From: DASUNQ01 sp035536455
GTDB lineage: Bacteria > Acidobacteriota > Thermoanaerobaculia > Multivoradales > UBA5704
Direction of reading: 5' to 3'
Assembly: GCA_035536455.1 (NCBI GenBank)
Contig: DATLOC010000053.1
Span: 62,001-126,000, forward strand
DNA length: 64,000 nt
The notes beneath the pieces are model-generated. The model was not told the DNA's origin, searched no databases, and saw only the letters and a program-made list of their open reading frames with translations. The translations under genes were made by a program, and so were the position numbers. Shown here in pieces: positions 16,916 to 26,254 of this stretch. The stretch's first letter is position 1. Every line of letters begins with the position of its first letter.

Positions 16916-18349
16916 CTAGGCGGCCGCCTCGCCCGACGTGCGGTGGGCGCGGAGGAAGGTCTCCGGCTTGCTGAAGACCTTGGCCAGGTTCATCCCCTTG
17001 CGCACCGCGCCGAGCGAGACCTTGCCGGTGGCCAGCGCGGCGCCGAGCTGGAAGTAGGTGCGCGCCTTGCCGCGGTGGCGGTAGCGCACCTCGAGGGCAT
17101 GCCGCCAGAGGCGCGAGTACTCGGCGTAGAACTCCTCGAGCGGCAGCTTCGTCGGCAGCACGGTGTGGACGATGTCGTACATCTCCCAGTCGTGCGTCGT
17201 GACGTTCTGCTTCGCCGTCTCCCAGAGGTCGGTGCCGGGCAGCGGCGTCAGGATCGAGAAGCCGCTGTTGTAGGCGGCGGTCGTCGCGATCCACTCGCGC
17301 AGGCGGGCAAAGTCCTCGCGGTCCCACGCCGGATCGACGATGAAGTTGGGGGTGAAGCCGACGCCCATCTCCTTGAGGATCTCGATCGCCCGCCGGTTGT
17401 TGGCCGCCGTGTTGTGCTTGTTGACCAGCTCGAGCCCCGCGTCGGTGACCGATTCGAGGCCGAGGAAGATCGCCAGGTTGCCGCACCCCTTCCACAGCTC
17501 GATCAGGTGCGGGAACTTGCAGATGATGTCGGTGCGGGTCTGGACGGTGAAGTACTTCTTGATCCCGGCCGCCTGGATGGCGCGCGCGATCTGCTCGCTG
17601 CGCCGCACGTCCATCCAGAAGATGTCGTCGATGACGAAGATGTTCTCGGCCTCGATGGCCTGCAGCTCGGCGACGACGCGCTCGGCCGACTTCTCCCGGA
17701 ACGTGCTGTCGTGGAACTTCCAGACCGAGCAGAAGTTGCACTTGAAGGGGCAGCCGCGCGCCATCTCGATCAGCGCCAGGGGCTTCCTGAAGTTGATGTA
17801 GTAGTGCGGCGCGTACTCGGCGATCAGGTGCCGCGCCGGCAGGGCGTAGGAATCGAGGTCGGCGCGCATCGGCGCGCAGCCGGTGGCGACGGGCCGGCCG
17901 TCGACGTTGAGCAGGAGGCCGGGCGCCTGGCGCAGGTCGCCGCCGCGCTCCAGCGCCTCGACCAGCGGCGGCATGACCTCCTCGCCGTCGCCGATCGCCA
18001 CCGCGTCCACGCCCTCGCCGATGAACCACTCCGGCTGGCGCGAGGCGTCGTGGCCGCCGATGACGATGAAGGCCTCGGGGAGCATCTGCTTGACCTGGCG
18101 GACGAGCCGCAGGGTGCGCCGCCTTTCGGTCGTAAAGTTGCACTGCAGGCCGACGACCCGTGGCGCGAAGTCGCGGCAGCGCGCCAGCCCCTTCTCCTCG
18201 CCGTCGATGCGCAGGTCGAAGACCGCGCAGCGGTGCCCCGCTTCCTCCAGCTGGGCGGCGACGCAGATCATCCCCAGCGGCTCGACGAAGGTGAGCATCT
18301 CGAGCCCGAGGATGCCGCCGATCGGCGGCTTCAGAAAGGCGACGTTCAT
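16916..18349 (-). CDS. Cobalamin-binding radical SAM protein (BchE/hopanoid-methylase-like class B family)
   Basis: 477 residues. The first about 150 form a B12-binding Rossmann domain (EPLGMICVAAQLEEAGHRC; VIGGHDAS; AIGDGEE). The radical SAM domain carries the CPFKCNFC cluster-binding triad (CxxxCxxC) at about residues 200-207. IFVIDDIFWMDVRRSEQIAR, FLGLESVTDAGLELVNKHNT and SILTPLPGTDL follow, in the order found in BchE and hopanoid C-2/C-3 methylases. Such enzymes methylate or cyclise unactivated carbons. Hopanoid methylation is a guess: no squalene-hopene cyclase lies in the window. The ATG at 18349 is clear of the DUF1207 stop by 18 bp. Confidence 0.85.
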   Translation of the reverse strand: MNVAFLKPPIGGILGLEMLTFVEPLGMICVAAQLEEAGHRCAVFDLRIDGEEKGLARCRDFAPRVVGLQCNFTTERRRTLRLVRQVKQMLPEAFIVIGGHDASRQPEWFIGEGVDAVAIGDGEEVMPPLVEALERGGDLRQAPGLLLNVDGRPVATGCAPMRADLDSYALPARHLIAEYAPHYYINFRKPLALIEMARGCPFKCNFCSVWKFHDSTFREKSAERVVAELQAIEAENIFVIDDIFWMDVRRSEQIARAIQAAGIKKYFTVQTRTDIICKFPHLIELWKGCGNLAIFLGLESVTDAGLELVNKHNTAANNRRAIEILKEMGVGFTPNFIVDPAWDREDFARLREWIATTAAYNSGFSILTPLPGTDLWETAKQNVTTHDWEMYDIVHTVLPTKLPLEEFYAEYSRLWRHALEVRYRHRGKARTYFQLGAALATGKVSLGAVRKGMNLAKVFSKPETFLRAHRTSGEAAA

Positions 18350-18367
18350 GGGAGCGTGGATCTTACC

Positions 18368-19213
18368 TCATGGCTCCAGCCAGAGGCCGACGGCGACGCT
18401 GCTCTCGTCGAAGAGGAAGAGCTCGCCGAGCGCCATGCGGCCATCGTAGAGGGCGACGCCGAGGCGCCAGCGACGGTCGCCGGCCGGCACGGAGAGGCCG
18501 AGGTGGAGGCTCGAATCGAGGCGCCAGTCCTGCTCCTGCATTGTCTCCAGGTTCGCGGCCGCGTACCAGCCGAGCCGCTCCCGCGCGCGGAACGGGCGGT
18601 GCAGCTCGGCGCCGGACTGCAGGCGCCCGCGCTCTTGGCCGAGCTCCCGCTTGACCCTGTAACTCCACCCCGCTTCGCCGTAGAGCCGCGCGCCGCGGGC
18701 ATCGCTCCACGCCAGGCCGGCCGCGGCCTCCTCGCGGGTGTAGCCGAGCCGCCGGCGCCCGGTGCGCTCGGCGTACTCGTCGCCGACGTGGGCGGAGACG
18801 TGCTTGGTACCGAGCTGCAGGCTGACGCCGCGGCCGAGGCGGGTGCTGGCGAGAAAGCCGTAGGTGCCGTCCCAGCCGATGTTGTCGAGCGAGTGCGCGA
18901 GATCGAACTGGCCGAGGAAGCCGGCGTGGATGTCGAGCTGCCAGCCGCCGTCGGGCTCGCCTTCGCGGTGCACGCGGAAGAGTCCGAAGCGGCCGCCGAG
19001 CTTGAGCCCCACCCGGTTCGCTCCCGAGTCGGGCACCTCGGGGTCGGGCACGCGCAAGAGCGCCATCCCGAACTCCGGGCTGCGCGGGTCGGCGGTGTAG
19101 TGCGGGTAGAGGCGCTCGGAGGGGAAGAGGCGCACGTTCGCGGCGTCGGCCGCGGCGGGAGCGAGCAGGAGCGCACCCGCGGCCAGCGCGGCGGCGAGGG
19201 ACTGAGGCGGCAT
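18368..19213 (-). CDS. DUF1207 outer-membrane barrel protein
   Basis: 281 residues. A signal peptide (ALAAGALLLAPAAADA) is followed by RLFPSERLYPHYTADPRSPE and GGRFGLFRVHREGEPDGGWQ, then LDIHAGFLGQFDL, the conserved core of DUF1207. The rest alternates short hydrophobic and polar strands, as expected for an outer-membrane beta-barrel. Family function is unknown. It is divergent from the LuxC-like gene, with 38 bp between starts. Confidence 0.82.
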   Translation of the reverse strand: MPPQSLAAALAAGALLLAPAAADAANVRLFPSERLYPHYTADPRSPEFGMALLRVPDPEVPDSGANRVGLKLGGRFGLFRVHREGEPDGGWQLDIHAGFLGQFDLAHSLDNIGWDGTYGFLASTRLGRGVSLQLGTKHVSAHVGDEYAERTGRRRLGYTREEAAAGLAWSDARGARLYGEAGWSYRVKRELGQERGRLQSGAELHRPFRARERLGWYAAANLETMQEQDWRLDSSLHLGLSVPAGDRRWRLGVALYDGRMALGELFLFDESSVAVGLWLEP

Positions 19214-19251
19214 GAGCGAGGCCGACTCTAACCTCCCGTCATAATCGCCGC

Positions 19252-20508
19252 GTGCTGCGCGATGCTGCTCTGCCGCCGGGGGTTGCAGCGCCGCCGTTCG
19301 CGGCGCGGGTGCGGGCGGGGGTCGGGTACGAGGGGGCGGTGTGGGACCCCGAGGCGCTGGGAAATCTCGTGGCGAGGCTGGCGGAGGAGGGGCCGGCGCT
19401 GGCTGCGCTCTCCGATGCGCGGATCCTTGCGGCGTGGGCGGGGGCGGTGAGCGAAATCGGGCGCGTCGTCGAGGATGTTCTGCCTGCGCTCTGCGGTCTC
19501 TCCCCCGCCGGCACGCGCGCGGGGCTCGAGCGGGTGCTCGGCGGGGTGAGCGGGGAGCCGGCGCGGCGGCTGTTCGCGGAGGCCGAGCGGCGCCGCAGCG
19601 GGGCTCGCGGCGGCGGGCCGGTGCTCGTGGTCCTGGCTTCCAACCTGCCCGGTCTCGCGGTGCAGCCGCTGCTCGCGCTGCTCGCACTCCGCCGCCCGGT
19701 CCTCTTGAAGTCCCCCTCGGCCGAGCCGCTCTTCGCGCCGGCCTTCGTCGCGGCGCTCGCGACACGGGAGCCGGCCCTCGCCGGCGCGGTCGCCGCCGCG
19801 ACCTGGCCGGGCGGCGACCGGGCGCTGGAGGCGCCGGTCCTCGCCGGAGTCGAGCGGGTGATCGCCTACGGCGAGCGGGAGAGCCTGGAGGACCTGGAGC
19901 GGCGCGCGCCGGGGAAGATCGTGGGGTACGGGCCGAAGACGAGCCTGGCGGTGATCGCGCGCGAGGCGGTGACCGCCGAGACCGCGGCGCGGCTGGCGGA
20001 AGACGTCGCCCTCTTCGACCAGCGCGGCTGCCTCTCCGTCGCCGCGGTCTACACCGACGGCGACGCCGCCGCGCTGGCGCGCCACCTGGCCGCGGCGCTG
20101 GCGGCGCTGGCCGAGCGCTGGCCGCCGGGGCCGCCCACACTTGCCGAGCTCGCTACGGTGCAGCAGCTCCGCTCGGAGGTGGAACTGCGGGGAGCGAACT
20201 CTCTTCAGGTAGGGAGAAACACGGCGGCGGGCACGGTGATCGTCGACGATGCGCCGGCCTTCCGCTCTTCGCCCGGCCTGCGCACGGTGCGCGTGCATCG
20301 GACCGCCGACCTGGCGGCGCTCCCCCACCTGCTCTCCCCCTGGCGCGGCCGCCTGCAAGGCGCGGCGCTCGCGGGAGACGCCGCCTGGGCGCTCGCCGCC
20401 TCCCTCGAAGAGCTAGGGATCTCGCGTTGCGCGGCGCCGGGCGAGCTGCAGTCCCCCGACGCCCTCTGGCACAACGGCGGCGTGCACCCGCTGGAAGTCT
20501 TGGTCTAA
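19252..20508 (+). CDS. LuxC-like acyl-CoA / acyl-protein reductase
   Basis: 418 residues of the LuxC (ALDH-like) family, which reduces an activated acyl group to an aldehyde with NADPH. VLVVLASNLPGLAVQPLLAL is the conserved N-terminal dinucleotide-domain motif, LKSPSAEPL follows, and DVALFDQRGCLSVAAVY places the catalytic Cys near residue 260. With the LuxE-like synthetase at 7958 it could make aldehydes from fatty acids. The two genes are 10 kb apart rather than adjacent. The start is a GTG with no clear ribosome site. The last four bases overlap the stop of the converging thioredoxin gene. Confidence 0.82.
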   Translation: MLRDAALPPGVAAPPFAARVRAGVGYEGAVWDPEALGNLVARLAEEGPALAALSDARILAAWAGAVSEIGRVVEDVLPALCGLSPAGTRAGLERVLGGVSGEPARRLFAEAERRRSGARGGGPVLVVLASNLPGLAVQPLLALLALRRPVLLKSPSAEPLFAPAFVAALATREPALAGAVAAATWPGGDRALEAPVLAGVERVIAYGERESLEDLERRAPGKIVGYGPKTSLAVIAREAVTAETAARLAEDVALFDQRGCLSVAAVYTDGDAAALARHLAAALAALAERWPPGPPTLAELATVQQLRSEVELRGANSLQVGRNTAAGTVIVDDAPAFRSSPGLRTVRVHRTADLAALPHLLSPWRGRLQGAALAGDAAWALAASLEELGISRCAAPGELQSPDALWHNGGVHPLEVLV

Positions 20509-21329
20509 CCCCGCGAGACGATCTTCGCCAGCGCCGCCTCGGGCGTCTTCCACCCCTCGCCGCTGATCCGCCCGACCTCGCGCCCGCCGACGTAGACGAT
20601 CCCGACCGGCACGCCGTGCACGTTCAGGCGCTGGGCCTCCGGGTGCTTGAGGTCGCGCGGCAGGCCGAAGTACTCGATCTGCACCTTCGACCCCTTGAGC
20701 TGCTCCTCCACCTTGAGCAGGTGGGGCAGGTACTGCTTGCAGAACGGGCACCAGGAGCCGAAGAAGACGCGCACCTTGACCGGCTTCGCCGCCTTCTTGA
20801 GCGCCGCGATCTGCTGCCCGTTCGGGCGGTAGGCCTGGGCGCCGCGGCCGTAGCTCGGCGAGTAGGCGCGCAGCGCCGCGGCGTTCTTGGCGCCGAGCAG
20901 CGGCGGCTTGGTCTTGAGCTGCGCCTGGCGGCCGTCGACGGTGAAGGCGACGTCCTCGCCTACCACCTTGAACTGCCCCTGCGGCTCGAGCACCGCGTCG
21001 GCGAGGAGGTCGATCGTGCCGTTCTTCTGCTTGGCCACCTTCATGATGTGGACGGTCTCGACCGACTGCTGCCGCGGCAGCAGCATGACCGGCGACGGCA
21101 GCGACGAGGAGAGCACCAGGATGGCCGGCACGGCCTCGGCCTGGTAGATCTCGGCGCTCACCGGCTTGCCGCCCACCCAGAGGACGAAGTCGCCCGTCGG
21201 CTCGAAGCCGCGCAGCACCGCGTCGGAGGGGACCTGCGCGGCGGCCGCGCCGGCCATGCAGAGCGACGCAAGAAAGGCGAGGAGGAGCGCCGCGGGGCGG
21301 CGGGGAGTCGTCGGGATCCGGTGCGTCAT
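20505..21329 (-). CDS. Secreted thioredoxin-family protein
   Basis: 274 residues. A signal peptide (RPAALLLAFLASLCMAGAAA) leads about 135 residues of unclear fold, then a thioredoxin domain with the redox motif SWCPFCKQY (about 195) and the cis-Pro segment VHGVPVGIVYV. It should act as a periplasmic thiol-disulfide exchange protein. The start overlaps the stop of the MauE-like gene (ATGA), so electron supply through that membrane protein is a reasonable inference. Confidence 0.85.
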   Translation of the reverse strand: MTHRIPTTPRRPAALLLAFLASLCMAGAAAAQVPSDAVLRGFEPTGDFVLWVGGKPVSAEIYQAEAVPAILVLSSSLPSPVMLLPRQQSVETVHIMKVAKQKNGTIDLLADAVLEPQGQFKVVGEDVAFTVDGRQAQLKTKPPLLGAKNAAALRAYSPSYGRGAQAYRPNGQQIAALKKAAKPVKVRVFFGSWCPFCKQYLPHLLKVEEQLKGSKVQIEYFGLPRDLKHPEAQRLNVHGVPVGIVYVGGREVGRISGEGWKTPEAALAKIVSRG

Positions 21330-22324
21330 CGTTCGTCGCCTCTCGTCAGAGCGGGGCCGAGCCCCGCGTAGGTCTCGATCACTTTGCCCTGCCGGACCCG
21401 GAAGGCGCGCGGCAGGCTGCGGTAGAGCGGGCGCACCACCGCGGGCGGCGCATCGCGGATCTGGAAGGCCGGCCCCCAGCGCCAGTAGAAGGCCGTGTGC
21501 TTCTCGGGCGGGGCGGCGGAGACGACCACCAGCCCCGGCTGCCCGGCCTCGCCGGCGTATGCGTTCAGCCTCTCGACCGCCTCCCCGAACGCCGGGTCCT
21601 CGAGATCGGCCAGCACCACCAGGTGCTCGCCCTCGGCGAGCTCCGGCGCCACCGTGTCGAGGCAGACCCGCTCGCCCTCGGTGCCAGCGCAGAGGTCGGC
21701 GACCTCCACCCCGCGCTTCAGCCGCGTCGCCAGATCGTCGAGCGGCAGCGCCGGCGACCGCCAGGCGAAGAGCGCCGCCCCCGCCGCGGCCAGCAGGGCC
21801 GCCGTGCCGCGGAGCGGCGGGAACGCCCGCCCGCCGCGCGGCCGCCCGACGAAGGCCAGGGCCAGCGCCGGCACCAGGAGCAGGAGGTCCTGCCAGAACG
21901 CCTCGGCCGGCGTGCGCTGCACCAGGTTGCCGAAGCAGCCACAGGCGGCGGCCTCCGGCGGCGCGATGCCGCGCACGTCCATCCAGTACGCCCTGCCGGT
22001 GAGGAACAGGAAGAAGGCGACCAGAATTGCCGCCGGCACCAGCACCCAGAGGCGGCGGACACCGAGGAGGAGTGCCAGGCCGAGCCCAACCTCGAGGGCG
22101 ATGACGGCCAGGGCGAGCGGCCCCGCCGCAACGAAGCGGTCCAGCCCCTCGAGGCGGATCTGCTCGGCGAAGGCGGCCGGGTCGAGCGCCTTGGCCCAGG
22201 CGGCGAAGAGGAGCACCGCGCCGAGGACGACGCCCGCCGCGGTGCCGATCCAGCGCGCCCGGCCGGGCGCGCGCGCCGCCGCCAGGCTGGACGGCGCGGT
22301 CGCGGTCATGGAGGAGCCGTTCAT
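21326..22324 (-). CDS. MauE/DoxX-type membrane protein with C-terminal extracytoplasmic domain
   Basis: 332 residues. The N-terminal half has four to five membrane helices (WIGTAAGVVLGAVLLFAAWA; LALAVIALEVGLGLALLL) with CGCF in the loop, as in MauE/DoxX/VKOR-like redox membrane proteins. The C-terminal about 140 residues look extracytoplasmic, with CAGTEGERVC forming a possible disulfide, and resemble a degenerate thioredoxin fold (VVLADLEDPAFGEAVERLNA; PALTRG). It lies between the FHA-RDD and thioredoxin genes with 4-nt overlaps on both sides, so the three are translated together. Confidence 0.75.
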   Translation of the reverse strand: MNGSSMTATAPSSLAAARAPGRARWIGTAAGVVLGAVLLFAAWAKALDPAAFAEQIRLEGLDRFVAAGPLALAVIALEVGLGLALLLGVRRLWVLVPAAILVAFFLFLTGRAYWMDVRGIAPPEAAACGCFGNLVQRTPAEAFWQDLLLLVPALALAFVGRPRGGRAFPPLRGTAALLAAAGAALFAWRSPALPLDDLATRLKRGVEVADLCAGTEGERVCLDTVAPELAEGEHLVVLADLEDPAFGEAVERLNAYAGEAGQPGLVVVSAAPPEKHTAFYWRWGPAFQIRDAPPAVVRPLYRSLPRAFRVRQGKVIETYAGLGPALTRGDER

Positions 22325-23271
22325 CGAACGCCGATCCTACCCGGACCGCCTGCCGGCCGCGCCTGCAGCACCGTCGTCCCCGCCAGCCGGTCGTGCAGCG
22401 CCAGGCGCTCGGGGCCCAGCGCCATCCAGAAGCCGGCGCCGAGCGGCAGCGCCGAGAGCGCGTAGCCGGCGAGGCGGAGGAGGGCGCGGCCGACCGAGAG
22501 GCCGGCGCGGCCGTCCGGGCCGTGCACGGTCAAGCCGAGGAGGCGCTTGCCCGGCGTCGTCCCCCAGAGGCACCAGCCGGCGAGCGGCACGAAGAGGGCG
22601 AGGAGGCCGGCGAGGACCCAGGCCAGGAGCCGGCCGCGCGGCGTGAACGGGCCCCCGAGCGGCAGGGCGAGGACCGACGCGCCGGCGACCACCGCCACGG
22701 CGTCGAGCGCGAAGGCGCCCGCCCGCGCCCAGAACTCGGCGGGCACGAGCTCCACCGGCACGGCAGGCGCCGGCGTGGGCGGTGCGGCCGCCGGCGCGGG
22801 CGGCGGCGCGGCCGGCGGCGGCGTCCTGTCGAGAGCCGGTACGTGCCAGGGCGCCGGCGAGGCGATCCCCGGCGGCGAGGTCAGGTCGCCGGAGGTCGAG
22901 GAGGCGGCGGCCAGCTCCTCGGGCGTGGGGACGGGCACGACCCGCGACGGCCGGCGGCCGTCGTCGCGGGCGAAGCGGAGGAAGGCCTGCGTCTCCCCCA
23001 CCGTCAGCCGGTCCCCCTCGGCCATCGGCGTCTCGGCCTCGACGCGCTGGCCGTTCAGATAGGTGCCGTTGCTCGAGCGCAGGTCCTGGACGGTCACCCG
23101 GTCGCCGCGCACCCAGACCAGCGCGTGGCCGCGCGACACCGCCGGGTCCTTGACCACGACGCCGCAGCCGCGGCTGCGGCCGAGGGTCGTCTCCCCCTCG
23201 CGCAGCTCCACCCGCCGACCCTGGATCTCCAGCACCCAGGCGCCGCGGCCGGCGCGGCTGCCGCCGGTCAC
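22321..23271 (-). CDS. FHA domain - RDD membrane domain fusion protein
   Basis: 316 residues. The N-terminal FHA domain keeps the phosphothreonine-reading residues: TLGRSRGC, then VSRGHALV, then SSNGTYLNG. A Pro/Ala-rich linker (about 110-170) leads to an RDD domain with about three to four helices (FWARAGAFALDAVAVVAGAS; GTTPGKRLLGLTVHGPDG; LHDRLAGTTVL). FHA modules bind phosphothreonine partners; the RDD family is linked to ion transport in some members. No Ser/Thr kinase lies nearby. The GTG start overlaps the uvrA-like stop by 4 nt. Confidence 0.88.
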   Translation of the reverse strand: MTGGSRAGRGAWVLEIQGRRVELREGETTLGRSRGCGVVVKDPAVSRGHALVWVRGDRVTVQDLRSSNGTYLNGQRVEAETPMAEGDRLTVGETQAFLRFARDDGRRPSRVVPVPTPEELAAASSTSGDLTSPPGIASPAPWHVPALDRTPPPAAPPPAPAAAPPTPAPAVPVELVPAEFWARAGAFALDAVAVVAGASVLALPLGGPFTPRGRLLAWVLAGLLALFVPLAGWCLWGTTPGKRLLGLTVHGPDGRAGLSVGRALLRLAGYALSALPLGAGFWMALGPERLALHDRLAGTTVLQARPAGGPGRIGVR

Positions 23272-26129
23272 GAGGCGGCGCCGGCGGCCAGCTCCTCCAT
23301 CTCCAGCTCCTCCGCCGCCGGCCAGCGGAGGTGGCGGCGGAGCTCGCGGGCGGTGGGGCTGTCCGCCTGCTCCAGGAAGGGCTCGAGCGGGCCGGAGTAG
23401 AGGAGCTCGCCGCCGTGGGCGCCGCCCCCCGGCCCGAGGTCCACGATCCAGTCGGCGCGGGCGATCAGGTCCGGGCTGTGCTCGACGACGACGACGCCGT
23501 CGCCGCGCTGCACCAGGCGGCGCAGCATCTGGTAGAGGAGGTCGATGTCGGCCAGGTGCAGGCCGGTCGTCGGCTCGTCGAAGAGGAAGAGCCGCCGCCC
23601 CTCACCCTTGGGCCGGTCGAGGAAGCTCGCCAGCTTGAGCCGCTGCGCTTCGCCGCCGGAGAGGGTCGAGGTGGGCTGCCCGAGCCGCAGGTAGCCGAGC
23701 CCGACGTCGGCGAGGAGGCTCAGCCGGCGCCGCAGGCGGCGCTGGTCGGCGAAGGCGACGATGGCCGTCTCGACGGTCAGGTCGAGGGTCTCGGCGATGG
23801 TGCGGCCGCGGAAGCGCACCGCCAGCACCTCGGGGCGGAAGCGGCGCCCCTGGCACTGGTCGCAGGGTACGGTCACCGGCGCCATGAACTGCATGTCCAC
23901 CTCGGTGACGCCGGTGCCCTGGCACCCTGGGCAGCGGCCGCGGTCGAGGTTGAAGGAGAAGTGCGCGGCGGTGATGCCGCGGGCGCGGGCATCGGGCAGG
24001 CCGGCGTAGAGCTTGCGCAGCTCGTCGTAGGCCTTGATGTAGGTGATCGGGTTGGAGCGGCTGGAGCGCCCGAGCGGCCGCTGGTCGACGAGCGTCACGT
24101 CGGCCAGCTCGTCGAGCCCGAGGAGGGCGTCGCAGTCGCCGGGGTCCACGTCCACGACGCCGCGCGCCCGGTGGTAGGTGCCGTAAAGGACGTTCTCGAC
24201 CAGCGTCGACTTGCCCGAGCCGGAGACGCCGGTCACCGCCACCAGCGCCCCGAGCGGGAACTCGACGTCGATGCCGCGCAGGTTGTGGGCGCGGGCGCCG
24301 CGCACCGCGACCCGCGGCAGGCCCGACAGCTCCTCGACCAGCGACTCCCAGCCGTTCTCGCGCCGGAAGCGGGCCATGTGCCGGCGCGCCGGCGTCGGCG
24401 GGCGTTCCTTGAGATACCGCCCGGTGAGCGAGCGCTCGCAGGCGAGGATCGCCGAAAGGGGCCCCTCGGCCACCACCTCGCCGCCGCGCTCCCCCGCCTG
24501 CGGCCCCAGGTCGATGACGTGGTCGGCGCCGCGGATGAGCGTGCGGTCGTGCTCGACGACCAGCACGGTGTTGCCGCGCGCCGCGAGGTCGCGGAGGAGA
24601 TGCAGGAGCCGCTCGCTGTCCTGGGCGTGGAGGCCGATCGTCGGCTCGTCGAGGACGTAGAGGGTGCTGGTGAGGCCGCCGCCGAGAGCCGCCGCCAGAT
24701 GGATGCGCTGGGTCTCGCCGCCCGAGAGCGTCCGCGCCTGGCGGTCGAGCGTCAGGTAGTCGAGGCCGACGCGGTGCAGCACCTCGACGCGCTCGGAGAG
24801 CTCGTCGAGGAGGTGGCCGGCGACCTCGCGCTCGCGCGGCGTCCAGCGCACCGTGCGCAGCCAGACGCGCAGGTCCTCGACCGAGAGGGCGGCCAGCTCT
24901 GGCAGCGTCCGGCCCTTGAGGCGCACCGCCGTCGCCTCGGCCTTCAAGCGCGTGCCGCCGCACCCCGGGCACTGGGTGTAGGAGCGGTAGCGCGCGAGCA
25001 GCACGCGCACGTGGACCTTGTAGGTGCGGTTCTCCAGCCACTGGAAGAAGCCGGTCAGGTTGACGAACTTGCCGGCGCCGCTCCACACCCACTCCTGCGT
25101 CGCGGCCGGGAGATCGGCCCAGGGAACGTCGAGCGGCACCCGCTTGCGCCGGCAGGCGGCGTAGAGCTCGTCGTACAGCTCCTCGTAGGCGGGCGTGTTC
25201 CAGGGCGCGATCGGGCGCTCGCGCAGCGTCCGGCGCGGGTCGGGGACCACGCGCTCGCGGTCGATGCCGATGACCCGCCCGAAGCCCTGGCAGACCGTGC
25301 AGGCGCCGAGCGGCGAGTTGAAGGAGAAGAGGGCGGGGGTGGGGCGGCGGAGCGGCTCGCCGCAGACGCCGCAGGCGAGCTCGCGGGCGTAGAGCCGGAC
25401 GCCCAGCGGCCCGCGCGCTTCCGCCCGCCCGCCGGCCATGCGGTAGGCCTCCTCCAGTGTCGCCGCCAGGCGGGCCGAGGCGTCCTCCCCGTCCGCTCCC
25501 GCGCGGAAGCGGCCGAGCACCAGCGGCAGCGGATCGAGCTTGGCCGCCCAGGGCTCCCCCGGCTCCATGCGCCGCGCCTCGTCGCCGTCGAGGCGCCGCG
25601 CGAACCCCTGCCGGATCAGCTCGGCGAGGGCGGCGTCGGCTTGGCGGCGCGGGCGGGGCAGGCGCACGACGACGAGGAAGGGGTCGCCGACGGCGCCGGC
25701 GGCAAGCTCCGCCGCGGCCTCTTCGACGGTGACGGCGCGCGCCGGGCCGTGCCCGTGCGGGCAGACGACCTCCCCCAAATGGGTGAAGAGGAGCCGGAGG
25801 ACGTCCTGCGTCTCGGTGATCGTGCCCACCGTCGAGCGGGCGTTGCGCACCGCGTTGCGCGCCTCCAGCGCCACCGCCGGCAGCACGTTGTCGATCGCAT
25901 CGACGGGCGGCCGCTCCATCTGGTCGAGGAACTGTCGCGCATAGGTGGACATCGACTCGACGAACCGCCGCTGCCCCTCGGCGAAGACGGTGTCGAAGGC
26001 GAGCGAGGACTTGCCGGCGCCGGACGGGCCGGTGACGACCGTCACCGCCCGGTGCGGGATGCGGCAGTCGATCCCTTTGAGGTTGTGCGTGCGGGCGCGG
26101 CGGACCAGGATGGCGGGGCTCTGCGGCAT
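23268..26129 (-). CDS. uvrA: UvrA-like excinuclease ABC subunit A (divergent)
   Basis: About 953 residues with the UvrA layout: two ABC ATPase halves with Walker A GPSGAGKSS and GVSGSGKST, signatures LSGGETQRI and LSGGEAQRL, Walker B LYVLDEPTIG and LFLFDEPTTG, and zinc modules CGVC...CTVC and CPGC...CDQC. UvrA finds bulky DNA lesions with UvrB. It departs from common UvrA in places (LEARNAVRNARSTVGT in place of IEQKxxSxNPRSTVGT), so it may be a paralogue. The ATG at 26129 is preferred to a TTG at 26162. It is the first gene of a four-gene operon with no other repair gene. Confidence 0.88.
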   Translation of the reverse strand: MPQSPAILVRRARTHNLKGIDCRIPHRAVTVVTGPSGAGKSSLAFDTVFAEGQRRFVESMSTYARQFLDQMERPPVDAIDNVLPAVALEARNAVRNARSTVGTITETQDVLRLLFTHLGEVVCPHGHGPARAVTVEEAAAELAAGAVGDPFLVVVRLPRPRRQADAALAELIRQGFARRLDGDEARRMEPGEPWAAKLDPLPLVLGRFRAGADGEDASARLAATLEEAYRMAGGRAEARGPLGVRLYARELACGVCGEPLRRPTPALFSFNSPLGACTVCQGFGRVIGIDRERVVPDPRRTLRERPIAPWNTPAYEELYDELYAACRRKRVPLDVPWADLPAATQEWVWSGAGKFVNLTGFFQWLENRTYKVHVRVLLARYRSYTQCPGCGGTRLKAEATAVRLKGRTLPELAALSVEDLRVWLRTVRWTPREREVAGHLLDELSERVEVLHRVGLDYLTLDRQARTLSGGETQRIHLAAALGGGLTSTLYVLDEPTIGLHAQDSERLLHLLRDLAARGNTVLVVEHDRTLIRGADHVIDLGPQAGERGGEVVAEGPLSAILACERSLTGRYLKERPPTPARRHMARFRRENGWESLVEELSGLPRVAVRGARAHNLRGIDVEFPLGALVAVTGVSGSGKSTLVENVLYGTYHRARGVVDVDPGDCDALLGLDELADVTLVDQRPLGRSSRSNPITYIKAYDELRKLYAGLPDARARGITAAHFSFNLDRGRCPGCQGTGVTEVDMQFMAPVTVPCDQCQGRRFRPEVLAVRFRGRTIAETLDLTVETAIVAFADQRRLRRRLSLLADVGLGYLRLGQPTSTLSGGEAQRLKLASFLDRPKGEGRRLFLFDEPTTGLHLADIDLLYQMLRRLVQRGDGVVVVEHSPDLIARADWIVDLGPGGGAHGGELLYSGPLEPFLEQADSPTARELRRHLRWPAAEELEMEELAAGAAS

Positions 26130-26254
26130 CTTTGGCGGCCCCGCCCCGGACGCGCCGGCCAAGGGTTCAACCTGCGGCCGGCGGCGGCGGGGCGAAGCAC
26201 GCCATCATACAGCCGTTCCCGCCCCGCGCAGTGCTGCCGCCGGGAGGCTGCGGC

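Noticed and set aside
7958..20508. Bioluminescence (lux) cluster
   Set aside because: Only LuxE-like and LuxC-like proteins are present; no luxAB or luxD, and the two are 10 kb apart.
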